Notes under the pieces: generated by a model
The model's input: only the letters and a program-made list of their open reading frames with translations
Databases searched by the model: none
What the model was told of the DNA's origin: nothing
Shown here: piece after piece, positions 8,551 to 17,113 of the stretch
How positions within the stretch are numbered: position 1 is the first letter of the stretch
Layout: each line of letters opens with the position of its first letter
From: Thalassospira sp. MCCC 1A01148
GTDB taxonomy: Bacteria > Pseudomonadota > Alphaproteobacteria > Rhodospirillales > Thalassospiraceae
Length of the DNA stretch: 64,000 nucleotides
Reading direction: 5' to 3'
Assembly (NCBI RefSeq): GCF_001613795.1
Contig: NZ_LPVZ01000020.1
Location: 1,302,001 to 1,366,000, forward strand
Translations under genes and position numbers: made by a program

Positions 8551-9264
8551 TCAGGAATCGTCTGATTTGCGCGGGATGGTGATCGCGCCGCTGTTGCCAG
8601 AGCGACTGATGCCGGTATCGGAACCTTCGACATAGTCGAGTTCGCCCTTGATGCGCGCGCCTTCTTCGATCTGAAGCGCGCCATAGGTGATTTTGCCGTT
8701 GATTTCCGCCGAGTTGATAACAACCACACGGCCGGCAGTCAGTTCGCCTTCGAACTTGCCGCTGATTTCGGCTTCGTCCACCTGGGCGGAACCGATGAAG
8801 CTGCCGCCATCGGAAACTTCGAGGCGCGAGCATTCCTTGATCTGGGCTTCGACAACGCCTTCGACGACCAGAACGTCACAGGAACCGATTTCACCTTTGA
8901 GCGTAATGTCGCGACCAACTGTCAGCTTCTTGCCTTCGGCATTGCTGCCCTGGCTTGCCGGACGGCCCGAACTACCGCGGGTCGGGATTTCAAGCGGACG
9001 CTTCGGAATTTCCGGGCGGAAGTTGGTGGAGTGCGGTTTACTGGACATTTGCGGTTCATCCTTTGTGCGCGGCTGGGTGAAGAGCTGCGGCTCGGTTCGT
9101 TTTTCTGGTTTTGCAGGCGTGCCGGTTGCGGCGGTTTTTTCAGATGCAGTCTCAGAGGCCTTGGTCGTGGTCCCGGAAAGCCTGTCTGATGCATCCAGCC
9201 GAGATGTATCTGACGAAGTCGCACTGCTGTCGACTTTTTTATTGGCTTTTTTCTTTCCAAACAT
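8551..9264 (-). CDS. bacA: Bactofilin (polymer-forming cytoskeletal protein)
   Basis: A 237-residue protein. Residues 1-110 are polar and probably disordered (rich in Ser, Thr, Lys, Pro). Residues ~112-215 are a right-handed beta-helix bactofilin core with repeated strands such as LTVGRDITLKGEIGSCDVLV and FEGELTAGRVVVINSAEING. Bactofilins form membrane-linked filaments that place cell-wall enzymes or shape the cell. The usual M23 peptidase partner is not adjacent; a lipoprotein gene follows instead. Confidence 0.93.
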   Translation of the reverse strand: MFGKKKANKKVDSSATSSDTSRLDASDRLSGTTTKASETASEKTAATGTPAKPEKRTEPQLFTQPRTKDEPQMSSKPHSTNFRPEIPKRPLEIPTRGSSGRPASQGSNAEGKKLTVGRDITLKGEIGSCDVLVVEGVVEAQIKECSRLEVSDGGSFIGSAQVDEAEISGKFEGELTAGRVVVINSAEINGKITYGALQIEEGARIKGELDYVEGSDTGISRSGNSGAITIPRKSDDS

Positions 9265-9346
9265 GGGATGACCAGATCCTTAAGGTTGCAGTTTCGGTGT
9301 TGGGCCTAGGTCCTGACCCTAGGTGATATGTCCTTGCGGTTACATG

Positions 9347-10024
9347 TCAGGCGGTTTCAGGCACATAGGTTCCAAGACGCACAGAATAATGGACCATGAA
9401 CGCGGTGGCGATGATTGGCGCGACCAGATTGACCACCGGAATGGTCATCAGGAAGGTCAGGCCGACCCCGGCAATCCAGAGCTTTTTCTGGCGGCTTTTG
9501 CGAATGGCTTCAACCGTGCGCGCATCATAACGGCGTGCGGCAACCAGTTCAAAATATTCACGCGATAAAAGATAGCCATTCATCATGTAGAAGGCGATGA
9601 CATAAAGCGGTCCGGCCAGAAGAAGCGGCAATAACAGAATGTTAAGGGCCAAGGCCGTCAGCGCGAATTTAAGACCGCTGATCAGCGCATCCATGATCGG
9701 CTGCGGGCGGGTATCTGGCAGGGTTGGATAATGCTTGTCTTCAACCGCATCGGCAATCTGATCAAGCAGAAGGCTTGAGATCAGAACGGTCGCCGCAGGA
9801 AACAGCAAAAGCACAAGCAGGGTCAAACCAATGCCAAGGACCCAGTCCACGGCTGTTTCAAGCCATCCGCCATCGGTAAAGAACGTGATGGAATTCAGCC
9901 CGAACCAGATCAGAACCCAAAGAGCGACAATGGTGGCCAGCGCACCGGCAACGCCAATCAGGACGACTTTGCGAAAACGCGGGTCGGAAAACTGCGCAAC
10001 GGATTTCAGAAAGTCATTGAACAT
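9347..10024 (-). CDS. EI24 / CysZ-like membrane protein
   Basis: A 225-residue inner-membrane protein with about four long hydrophobic segments. It matches the EI24 domain family: an N-terminal DFLKSVAQFSDPRFRKVV, PQPIMDALISGLKFALTALA in the middle, and NGYLLSREYFELVAARRY, which is the conserved stretch of CysZ/EI24 proteins. CysZ imports sulfate in E. coli, but alphaproteobacterial EI24 proteins have not been shown to do so, and no sulfate-assimilation gene is next to this one. Confidence 0.85.
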   Translation of the reverse strand: MFNDFLKSVAQFSDPRFRKVVLIGVAGALATIVALWVLIWFGLNSITFFTDGGWLETAVDWVLGIGLTLLVLLLFPAATVLISSLLLDQIADAVEDKHYPTLPDTRPQPIMDALISGLKFALTALALNILLLPLLLAGPLYVIAFYMMNGYLLSREYFELVAARRYDARTVEAIRKSRQKKLWIAGVGLTFLMTIPVVNLVAPIIATAFMVHYSVRLGTYVPETA

Positions 10025-10177
10025 TGATCGGGTTGGTCCTGTCCTGTCGTGTGTCGAGTGTGTCTTGCAAGGGAATCATGCATTAGTTTAGTAGGCAATT
10101 AAAATTAACAGCCTGTGAAATCAGGGGGTGGCTTTGCAGATTTCCCAAGAATGCGACATCTATCGCAGGCATCAGGC

Positions 10178-10216
10178 AAAAAAAAGGCGTCCGGCCAGGG
10201 GGGAGAACCGGACGCC
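10178..10216 (-). terminator. Intrinsic terminator of the small RNA
   Basis: Stem 10186-10194 with 10208-10216, followed on the minus strand by T8 (10178-10185). It is too far from, and not aligned with, any upstream coding gene end except the sRNA itself; the next minus-strand gene upstream, lolA, ends at 10530. Confidence 0.85.
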
Positions 10217-10305
10217 AGCGCTCCGATGATCTGGAGCGTGAGGAAAGGTAGGGGAGACCTTTTCCTCACACGGGGTTCCCGTCGTTTAGGGGAACCTTGT
10301 GACAG
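10178..10305 (-). ncRNA. Putative small RNA with C-rich loops (alpha-r14-like)
   Basis: Read on the minus strand, four hairpins follow one another. H1: GGTTCCC/GGGAACC (10290-10296 with 10274-10280). H2: 12-bp stem with one bulge and loop CTCCCCT (10238-10269). H3: CGCTCC/GGAGCG (10219-10238). H4: 9-bp stem GGCGTCCGG/CCGGACGCC with loop TTCTCCCCCCTGG, followed by eight Ts (10178-10216), a textbook intrinsic terminator. A CTATAT box (10312-10317) sits where a -10 should be. The C-rich loops could pair with Shine-Dalgarno sequences, as in the alpha-r14 family of alphaproteobacterial sRNAs. No protein gene accounts for the structure. Confidence 0.72.
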
Positions 10306-10311
10306 ACTCAC

Positions 10312-10340
10312 ATATAGGAAGCGATCCGGCCTGCTGCCAT
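10312..10340 (-). promoter_or_regulatory. Candidate promoter of the small RNA
   Basis: On the minus strand CTATAT (10317-10312) lies about 17 bases after ATGGCA, a weak -35. The predicted start falls near 10305, just before the first hairpin. The -10 is good, the -35 poor. Confidence 0.4.
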
Positions 10341-10529
10341 GGGTTTAAGCCCGAAACAGGCACAAATTTTTATCGTTTAAAATGATTCCAAACCGTTGGT
10401 CATTTCATTACGAGTTCACAATAATTTCCACGCATATGCCAAGCAGTTGAATCAGAAAATATTCTTGATCCGGCAGCCGTTTACGGCCGGGAAACATCGG
10501 TCAAAAAGTGACGGGAAAAATTTCTGTGC

Positions 10530-11243
10530 CTAACTGCCGCGCTGTGGCCAGACGCGTTCAAATTTGAACAGTTCCGGGTCAAGCTGCATGCCTTCTTTGG
10601 TGTTAAACAGCGTTACTGTGGTTTCAATCCCGGTCGGGTCGGTGACGATCCATTGACGCAGCTGCATCGGCTTTTCGGAAAAGACCAGGGTGACGCTGCC
10701 CGCCCCCGGATCGGATTTGCGCACCAGCGTGACGCGGATGGTTTCGGCCGTGCGGCGATAATCGACAATCCGGACCTTGTCGGTCAGCGAGATGTTTTCA
10801 GCCAGAATGATGCCCGCCGGGGTTTCATCAATGTCGATATAGGTCGGCGCGTTGATTTCCTTGTCATAATAGATGAAATCATGACCGGTCGCGACCAGCA
10901 GGATCTGTGCGGGCGGGTTATATTCAAACCGCATCTTGCCGGGGCGTTCCATGAACAGTTTGCCTTCGGCCGCACCGCCATCCGATGAAATCTGCACGAA
11001 ATCGGCTGTCAGCGTGGTGATCCCGGCGAGATAGTCTTCGATCTTTTTGACCATTTCGGGGCTGATCTGGTCGTTTGACTGGGCGGTTGCCGGGCTCGGC
11101 AACAGGGTCAGACTGGTCAGGGCACCAAGACCGATGGCGGTGGCAAGCGCGCCAGCGGCCAAAATGGCGCGGCTTTTCTTGCCAAAGGATTTCCAGAGGG
11201 TGGATTTCCGAAGCGTCTTGGGTTCTTGGGTCAAACGGGTCAT
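10530..11243 (-). CDS. lolA: LolA-family outer-membrane lipoprotein carrier
   Basis: A 237-residue periplasmic protein. A long basic N-terminus leads into a signal peptide ending near residue 54 (LPSPATAQS). The mature part is a LolA fold: LTADFVQISSDGGAAEGKLF, MERPGKMRFEYNPPAQILLV, then DFIYYDKEIN. LolA ferries lipoproteins from LolCDE to the outer membrane. The gene stands alone, divergent from gshB; in many alphaproteobacteria it sits next to ftsK, which is not in view. Confidence 0.9.
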   Translation of the reverse strand: MTRLTQEPKTLRKSTLWKSFGKKSRAILAAGALATAIGLGALTSLTLLPSPATAQSNDQISPEMVKKIEDYLAGITTLTADFVQISSDGGAAEGKLFMERPGKMRFEYNPPAQILLVATGHDFIYYDKEINAPTYIDIDETPAGIILAENISLTDKVRIVDYRRTAETIRVTLVRKSDPGAGSVTLVFSEKPMQLRQWIVTDPTGIETTVTLFNTKEGMQLDPELFKFERVWPQRGS

Positions 11244-11473
11244 ATGCCTTGTTGCCGTAACAATTCGTTGATTGCAATCATGGCGATTGCAGAAGGTGAA
11301 TGGCGAATGATAAAAATCGAGCCATCTATTACGCGAAATACATATCGCATCATTTGGCCGGGAAGGCCAGCCGGGTCAAGCCATGCCCGCAAATGACCTT
11401 ATTTGGCCGGTTTGGGCCATATTTGCGGAGTAATGACCGGCTTGATCAACGGTCTAAAGGAGAACGCTTTATA

Positions 11474-12418
11474 ATGAGCCGTATCGTCGCCATCCAGATG
11501 GACCCGATTGAAAGCATCGACATCAAGGGGGATTCCACCTTTGTCATGGGCCTTGAAGCCCAGGCGCGCGGATATGAACTTTTGCATTATCATCCCGATG
11601 ACATGTTCTATGACCGGGGCCGGATCAAGGCGGAAGTCCGCCCGATGACGCTGCGGTACGAGCATGGCAACCATCATGATCTGGGGGCACCGCGCGTGAT
11701 CGATCTGGCGCGCGAAACTGACGTTATCCTGATGCGTCAGGACCCGCCCTTTGACATGAACTATATCACGGCGACCCATCTGCTTGAGGCGATCCACCCG
11801 GAAACTTTCGTGGTCAACCATCCGGGCCATGTTCGCAATGCGCCGGAAAAGATCTTTGTCACCGAATTTCCCGATCTGATGCCACCGACCCTGATCACGC
11901 GGTCCGGCGCGCGGATCAAGGATTTCCGCGAAGAATACAAGGACATCATCGTCAAGCCGCTGTTTGGCAATGGCGGGGCGGGTGTGTTCCACCTGAAACC
12001 CGGTGACGAGAACCTGAACTCGCTGCTGGAACTGTTTGCCGCCCAGTCGCGCGAACCGCTGATGGTGCAGGCCTATTTGCCCGATGTGCGCAAGGGCGAC
12101 AAACGCATCATTCTGGTCGATGGCGAACCGGTCGGCGCGATCAACCGTGTTCCGGCCGAGGGCGAAGCACGGTCAAACATGCATGTTGGCGGTGTGGCCG
12201 AAAAATCGATGCTGACCCCGCGTGAACGCGAGATTTGCGATCGCATTGGCCCGGAGCTCAAGAAACGCGATCTGATCTTTGTCGGGATCGACGTGATTGG
12301 CGATTACATGACCGAAATCAACGTCACCTCGCCGACAGGCTTGCAGGAAATCAACCGGTTTGACGGCTCCAAGCTTGAAGGCCTGATCTGGGATGCGATC
12401 GACAAGCGTCTGGGATAG
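11474..12418 (+). CDS. gshB: Glutathione synthetase
   Basis: A 314-residue ATP-grasp enzyme that joins gamma-glutamylcysteine and glycine. The start at 11474 has AAAGGAG at the right distance and gives [20 protein letters not shown], the family N-terminus; upstream in-frame codons are unlikely. The ATP-binding [14 protein letters not shown] and the metal-binding [12 protein letters not shown] near the C-terminus are present. It ends in a strong terminator shared with the converging cupin gene. Confidence 0.97.
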   Translation: MSRIVAIQMDPIESIDIKGDSTFVMGLEAQARGYELLHYHPDDMFYDRGRIKAEVRPMTLRYEHGNHHDLGAPRVIDLARETDVILMRQDPPFDMNYITATHLLEAIHPETFVVNHPGHVRNAPEKIFVTEFPDLMPPTLITRSGARIKDFREEYKDIIVKPLFGNGGAGVFHLKPGDENLNSLLELFAAQSREPLMVQAYLPDVRKGDKRIILVDGEPVGAINRVPAEGEARSNMHVGGVAEKSMLTPREREICDRIGPELKKRDLIFVGIDVIGDYMTEINVTSPTGLQEINRFDGSKLEGLIWDAIDKRLG

Positions 12419-12458
12419 GTCTGCGCCAAGTCACGGTTTTAAAAGTGCTTTGAGACGA

Positions 12459-12491
12459 AAACGGGCAGGTTATCAACACCTGCCCGTTTTG
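12459..12491. terminator. Bidirectional terminator between gshB and the cupin gene
   Basis: AAAACGGGCAGG (12459-12470) pairs perfectly with CCTGCCCGTTTT (12480-12491), a 12-bp stem with A-run and T-run on the two sides. Confidence 0.9.
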
Positions 12492-12512
12492 TTTGTAGGC
12501 CGTTACGGCTTG

Positions 12513-12806
12513 TTATTTGGCTTCGATCTCGACAAACGTGATCGGGAAATCATTTTCGTTAATCACGTTGTGCGCAACCCCGGTCTTGCGGGAATAGGAC
12601 TGCCCGACTTTCATTTCCGACGGAAACGTTGTGCCATCGTCGTTCACAATGGTCAGGGTTCCCGTGGTCATCGGGACCACGACATAATCCATGCCATGGA
12701 CGTGATCGCCGGTTTCCGATCCGGGGGGGAAATGCCATTCGGTCACCCGGAAGGTGTCATCATCGACCTGAACGGTGGGAATGGCTTTGGGGCGCTGTGT
12801 TGTCAT
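12513..12806 (-). CDS. Small cupin-domain protein
   Basis: A 97-residue single-domain cupin. Motif 1 is HFPPGSETGDHVHGMDYVVV (metal ligand histidines and Glu-like position) and motif 2 is SYSRKTGVAHNVINEN. Such one-domain cupins bind a metal and may act as isomerases, dioxygenases or sensors; the substrate cannot be told. It is monocistronic and converges on gshB. Confidence 0.8.
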   Translation of the reverse strand: MTTQRPKAIPTVQVDDDTFRVTEWHFPPGSETGDHVHGMDYVVVPMTTGTLTIVNDDGTTFPSEMKVGQSYSRKTGVAHNVINENDFPITFVEIEAK

Positions 12807-13053
12807 GGGGCTTTTCCTGTGTGTGGCGTTATTACTGTAAGACCAAAAAAGACTAACGTATTCGGGTATTTAATCAATTGCCGGTCTTTGGAAGCGTTTC
12901 GTCCGGGATGCTTTTTTGTTCGAAATTCCCGGCCCAATTGATTTTAATCGTTGGCACGGATCGCTACCCGGATGATCAGGTCCTGATCCAAAGGGAACCA
13001 AAACCGCGATCAAACGTATGATTTAAGGGCAATTTTGGCAGGTTAGAAAGCGC

Positions 13054-14511
13054 ATGACGAGTACCGAGGCGAAAACACTCAGCGATCAGGATCTTTTCGG
13101 ACCGTTTCTGTTCGCCCGGGGCGCTGACACCAGGACGGTGAAACTGGCCGCACTTGTGGTGGCGCACGAAGGTGCTGAAATCCCCGAACTGCGCGCAAAT
13201 GGCCGTGATGTTATTGCCCCGACCAAGCTGGCAACCCTGTTTGGCCGAAGCTATTGGCGGTTTGACTTTGAACTGCCGAAAAGCCGGGCTGCGCATTATA
13301 GTTTCGGAAACGAAACATACGAGGTTTGCACGGATCTTGGGGATGATCTTCGCATCGGGTTTGTATCGTGCAATGGTCAGGAAGACGGAGATCTGGACCG
13401 GCCGCTTGAAGATCGAAACGCACTTTGGGCCGATCTTGGGCGTGAACACGCCAAGCAACCCTTTTCCCTGTTGCTGCATGGCGGTGATCAGATTTATGCC
13501 GATGGCGTCTGGCACTGTCATCCTGACATCATTGCGTGGGACAAGGCCAAGCGGCGCGAACGGATGGCGACCGGCTTTTCCGATGTCATGCGCGATGCGG
13601 TTCTGAAATTCTATCTGGATCATTATCTGGCGATTTATGGTCAACCCCAGATCAGCCACATGCTTGCACGGGTGCCGTCGCTGATGATGTGGGATGACCA
13701 TGACATTTTTGATGGCTGGGGCAGCCACAAGAAATGGTTTCAGGGCACTGCAGTCGCCAGGGGCATGTTTGCCTGCGCACGGGAGGCCTTTTGCCTGATG
13801 CAGCTTGGCTGTGCGCCGGATGAACTGCCCGAAATGGTGATGGACCGCGATGGCAAAAGCCTTGCCTGGCGGGTTGATTTCCCCGGCGTGACGATCATCG
13901 CGCCGGATTTGCGCTCGGAGCGCACACCCGATGCCATCATGGGCGAACATGGCTGGCGCGATGTGCCCAAGGCGCTTGAAACGGTGCCGGATGGCAACCG
14001 GATTTTGCTGATGTCGAGTGTGCCGGTGATCGGGCCGCGGTTGTCGCTGGTCGAGATGATGCTGCATCTTTTGCCCAAGGCCCAGAAATACGAGGATGAC
14101 CTGCGTGATCAGTGGCAAAGCCGCTGGCACCGCCGCGAGTGGTGCCGGTTTCTTGAGCTGATCGAACAGGTCGCCAATGAGCATGATCACGAAATCACGC
14201 TGCTTTCGGGCGAGATTCATGTGGCAACGCGCGGCACCTTTGAAACACGGGGCAAAACCATCCATCAGCTGGTGGCATCGGGTATCTCGCACACCGCACC
14301 ACCGGTGACCTTTGCGCGGGCCTTGGGGCTTTTGGCGTGGATCGGGGACAACCCGCTTCCGGACCGGCCGACAAAGTTAAAACCGCTGCCTGAACGCAAA
14401 GGTACCTATTGTGCGGCGCGAAATTACCTTACACTGTCACGTGACGATACCAACTGGCATGCGAACTGGCATCTTGAAGGGATCGGCTGGACGCCGGATT
14501 TACCCATTTGA
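13054..14511 (+). CDS. PhoD-like metallophosphatase
   Basis: A 485-residue protein of the PhoD-like alkaline phosphatase family, using metal ions to hydrolyse phosphoesters. Visible metal-ligand motifs are LLLHGGDQIYADG, SLMMWDDHDIFDGWGS, and LLSGEIHVATRG. There is no signal peptide, so it probably acts in the cytoplasm, unlike secreted PhoD. An N-terminal ~100-residue beta domain precedes the catalytic part. A GST gene follows 51 bases later on the same strand. Confidence 0.9.
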   Translation: MTSTEAKTLSDQDLFGPFLFARGADTRTVKLAALVVAHEGAEIPELRANGRDVIAPTKLATLFGRSYWRFDFELPKSRAAHYSFGNETYEVCTDLGDDLRIGFVSCNGQEDGDLDRPLEDRNALWADLGREHAKQPFSLLLHGGDQIYADGVWHCHPDIIAWDKAKRRERMATGFSDVMRDAVLKFYLDHYLAIYGQPQISHMLARVPSLMMWDDHDIFDGWGSHKKWFQGTAVARGMFACAREAFCLMQLGCAPDELPEMVMDRDGKSLAWRVDFPGVTIIAPDLRSERTPDAIMGEHGWRDVPKALETVPDGNRILLMSSVPVIGPRLSLVEMMLHLLPKAQKYEDDLRDQWQSRWHRREWCRFLELIEQVANEHDHEITLLSGEIHVATRGTFETRGKTIHQLVASGISHTAPPVTFARALGLLAWIGDNPLPDRPTKLKPLPERKGTYCAARNYLTLSRDDTNWHANWHLEGIGWTPDLPI

Positions 14512-14562
14512 CGGTGTTCATGGACCCAAGGGATATCAGCTGATGGCAAGGGGCTTTGGATC

Positions 14563-15192
14563 ATGATGCAGCTTTATTACGCGCCAACTTCACCCTTTTC
14601 GCGCAAGGTGCGTGTTATCCTGCGTGAACTTGGTCTGGAAAAACAGATCAGCGAAATCCTGATTGATCCGTGGACGGATGAAGCGCTGCGCGCCCATAAC
14701 CCGCTGTCAAAGGTCCCGACCCTGATCCTTGAAGACGGCATGGCGGTTTTTGAATCCGCCGTGATCTGTGATTATCTGGATCAGCTTGCCAAATCCCGGG
14801 GCATTTCAGAGGGCGTCATCCCCGAAAGCGGCCCGGGCCGCCTGAGTGCCCTTAAATGGCAGGGACTGGCCGATGGCATGATGGCGGCAACCGGGCGGCT
14901 TTATGCCGACTCAAACCGCGAAGACAGTGATCGTTCCGAAGTCGTAATGGAGCGACAGGCGCAAGCCATCACCTCTGGCATTGCGGCGATCCTTGACGGT
15001 CTGGCAAGCCTGCGCACCGAGGCGCCCCATCTTGGCACCTGGTCGGTGCTGGTGGCGCTTTATTACATTGATTTCCGCTGGCCGGATCGCCGGTTCGAGA
15101 TTCCGGTGCGGGTACGCGACTGGATGGCGATCATGTCCGAACGCGAATGCTTTACCGAGACGACCTTTCACCTGCCGCATGATGATGACTGA
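14563..15192 (+). CDS. Glutathione S-transferase family protein
   Basis: A 209-residue two-domain protein. The N-terminal thioredoxin fold reads MMQLYYAPTSPFSRKVRVIL, with the Ser-Pro-Phe-Ser loop as the likely glutathione-activating site and KVPTLILEDGMAVFESAVIC as the cis-Pro and Glu-Ser glutathione-binding motif. The C-terminal part is helical. It belongs to the broad bacterial GST group; substrate unknown. Confidence 0.93.
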   Translation: MMQLYYAPTSPFSRKVRVILRELGLEKQISEILIDPWTDEALRAHNPLSKVPTLILEDGMAVFESAVICDYLDQLAKSRGISEGVIPESGPGRLSALKWQGLADGMMAATGRLYADSNREDSDRSEVVMERQAQAITSGIAAILDGLASLRTEAPHLGTWSVLVALYYIDFRWPDRRFEIPVRVRDWMAIMSERECFTETTFHLPHDDD

Positions 15193-15232
15193 TTGACCAC
15201 CAACGGTTGGGATAACAGTTGGGTTTGAGGTC

Positions 15233-15271
15233 AGAAAAAAAAGCACCGCCCGTGGACAAGGCGGGCGGTGC
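15233..15271 (-). terminator. Terminator of the AhpD-like gene
   Basis: GCACCGCCCG (15243-15252) pairs with CGGGCGGTGC (15262-15271). On the minus strand eight Ts follow. It lies about 90 bases past the AhpD-like stop. Confidence 0.88.
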
Positions 15272-15358
15272 AGGACAACGCAAGGATATGGCGCAGGGGG
15301 ATGGGGGAAACTGTCCACGCCGATCATGTGCGTTGATAACAGGTTGAGGCAGACGAAA

Positions 15359-15925
15359 TCAGGCGGCCTTTGCGCCGGATTTTTCCCATGCAAAACGCTG
15401 GAACGGTTCATCAACCGGGGTTTCGGCAACGTGGTTGATGTAATTTGACATCACTTTCTGGGCCAGACCCAAGATGATCTCAAGCACCTGCTGCTGGGCG
15501 TAACCCGCTGCATAGAAGGCATCGAGCTGATCCTGTGTGACATTGCCGCGCCCACGGGTCATGGCAAGGGTGAAGGTACGCAGTGCTTCAAGCTTTTCGG
15601 AGGCCAACGGGGTTTCATCGCGCAGCGCATTGATGGTGTCAGCATCGATTTTCATCATATGCGCAATCGCGGTATGGGCCGGAACACAATAGTGGCAGCC
15701 ATGCTCGACATTAATCGTCATCCAGACAACGGTCAGTTCATCGGCATCAAAGCTGGTCTTCTGAAACAGGCCGTGCAGGACCTGATAGCCTTCAAGCACA
15801 GCCGGGGCTTCGGCCATGACACCGTGCAGGCCCGGGATCATGCCAAAGGCATCCAGGGAGTTTTGCAGAAGCGGCTTGGAATCGGCCGGGGCGGACTCTT
15901 TGTCGTGAATTTTGAAGTCGGACAT
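15359..15925 (-). CDS. Carboxymuconolactone decarboxylase / AhpD-like protein
   Basis: A 188-residue all-helical protein. The family core HGCHYCVPAHTAIAHMM contains the redox CxxC-like pair and downstream His seen in AhpD-type alkylhydroperoxidases, which relay electrons to peroxiredoxins. The gene is divergent from a TetR gene, with two near-identical operator palindromes between them, so it is the likely target of that repressor and probably serves a stress response. Confidence 0.9.
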   Translation of the reverse strand: MSDFKIHDKESAPADSKPLLQNSLDAFGMIPGLHGVMAEAPAVLEGYQVLHGLFQKTSFDADELTVVWMTINVEHGCHYCVPAHTAIAHMMKIDADTINALRDETPLASEKLEALRTFTLAMTRGRGNVTQDQLDAFYAAGYAQQQVLEIILGLAQKVMSNYINHVAETPVDEPFQRFAWEKSGAKAA

Positions 15926-15944
15926 GGCGTAATCTCCAGAATTA

Positions 15945-15960
15945 TTGAGTGATTGCTCAA
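15945..15960. promoter_or_regulatory. TetR operator site 1
   Basis: TTGAGTGATTGCTCAA, an interrupted palindrome (TTGAG/CTCAA arms), 20 bases before the AhpD-like start codon. It differs by one base from site 2. Confidence 0.75.
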
Positions 15961-16009
15961 TAACGATGGGCCGACGCTACCTTGACGATTTTACAAAGGC
16001 AAGTTATTT

Positions 16010-16025
16010 TTGAGTGACTGCTCAA
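16010..16025. promoter_or_regulatory. TetR operator site 2
   Basis: TTGAGTGACTGCTCAA, 65 bases (centre to centre) from site 1 and 17 bases before the tetR start. It suggests autoregulation. Confidence 0.75.
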
Positions 16026-16041
16026 TAAACAAGGAAATATT

Positions 16042-16641
16042 GTGGCGAGACCAAGCTCATTTGATCGCGAAGATGCCCTGGCAAATGCGCGCAACCTGTT
16101 CTGGCGCAAGGGGTTTCATGCGACCTCGCTCAAGGATATCGAAGCGGCCCTGTCGCTTAAGCCGGGCAGCATCTATGCCGCGTTTGGCAGCAAGAAAGCG
16201 CTGTTTTCCGAGGCGCTGACATATTATGCCCATGGTGTCGCCGAAGAATTCCGGAGCCATATGGCGCAGTCCGACTCACCGCTTACCGGTCTGATCGGCT
16301 ATGTGCGCAGCATCACGCACCAGAGCGAAAACAAGATGCCCTCGAATGCCTGCATGGTGTTCAAGACTGCCCTTGAACTCGCCAATGACGACTCCGATCT
16401 TAAGGAACTGGCGGCACAGCAACTGACCGGCATGGCCAATCTGTTTGCCGGGGCGTTTGAAGACGCCCGGCACGCTGGCGAAATTGCACCCGATGTCGAT
16501 CCGCATCGCGCGGCAGTTAAGCTGCAAACCAGCATCACCGGCCTGCGCGGCATGATCGAAAGCGGCCTTCCGGCTGCGGATGTTCAAAACCTGATTGATG
16601 ACATCATTGCGGATATGGAACGTTTGCGTGTCGTACACTGA
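16042..16641 (+). CDS. TetR/AcrR family transcriptional repressor
   Basis: A 199-residue protein with a GTG start after AAGGAAA. The N-terminal DNA-binding domain is typical: ARNLFWRKGFHATSLKDIEA, LSLKPGSIYAAFGSKKALF. The rest is a helical ligand-binding domain of unknown specificity. It resembles TetR proteins paired with AhpD/CMD genes. The paired palindromes in the divergent intergenic region are the expected operators. Confidence 0.92.
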   Translation: MARPSSFDREDALANARNLFWRKGFHATSLKDIEAALSLKPGSIYAAFGSKKALFSEALTYYAHGVAEEFRSHMAQSDSPLTGLIGYVRSITHQSENKMPSNACMVFKTALELANDDSDLKELAAQQLTGMANLFAGAFEDARHAGEIAPDVDPHRAAVKLQTSITGLRGMIESGLPAADVQNLIDDIIADMERLRVVH

Positions 16642-16747
16642 GTAACCATCTGCATTGATTGGGTGCGACAAACGCCGCCAGACGTGCTATCGCCCCACCT
16701 TAACGCCCCATCCTGGCGCCTGAACCGCGAACGGAACTGCAAAACAA

Positions 16748-16984
16748 ATGACCGAACCGACCATTACCAAAGCCATGCGCGAACGTGCCTGGGTCCGCGC
16801 CGAACGGATTGAGGGCGAAGACCCCAAGGAAGTGCGCAAACACGCGGCCAGTGGCATCACCATGAAAAAGGCCAGCTTTGGCAAGTTCCGCAATTTCGGC
16901 TGGACCGTAGTGAACGAGGAAGCGGTGCCGTGCCGCAAGGAATTCCTGCCGCCGCGTGAAACGGATGGCGGATCCCCGGACTAG
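16748..16984 (+). CDS. Small basic conserved hypothetical protein
   Basis: A 78-residue protein I do not recognise. It is basic in the first two-thirds (ITKAMRERAWVRAERIEGED), with a central KKASFGKFRNFGWTVVNEE stretch and one Cys. It has no membrane segment or signal. A clear terminator follows, which supports it being expressed as a unit. Nothing nearby suggests a toxin-antitoxin partner. Confidence 0.55.
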   Translation: MTEPTITKAMRERAWVRAERIEGEDPKEVRKHAASGITMKKASFGKFRNFGWTVVNEEAVPCRKEFLPPRETDGGSPD

Positions 16985-17042
16985 GCCACTGTCGCAAATG
17001 TGATGGGTGCCATTGGGCGCAGTGATTGACAAAACCATGACC

Positions 17043-17080
17043 AAAGGGCGCAATAAACGGATGGTTTTTGCGCCCTTTTT
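17043..17080 (+). terminator. Terminator after the small hypothetical gene
   Basis: AAAGGGCGCA pairs with TGCGCCCTTT, with an inner AAAC/GTTT step, followed by a T-run. Confidence 0.85.
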
Positions 17081-17113
17081 GCTGCGCGGCTGTTCTTTTG
17101 GGGACTGGTTCCG

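Noticed and set aside
10105-10311. 68-codon minus-strand reading frame over the small RNA
   Set aside because: It runs through strong hairpins and the terminator, has no ribosome binding site, and shows no protein-like pattern; the structured RNA explains the sequence better.
12976-14292. 438-codon minus-strand reading frame
   Set aside because: It is opposite the PhoD-like phosphatase, whose metal motifs are intact; the long antisense frame comes from GC-rich codon bias.
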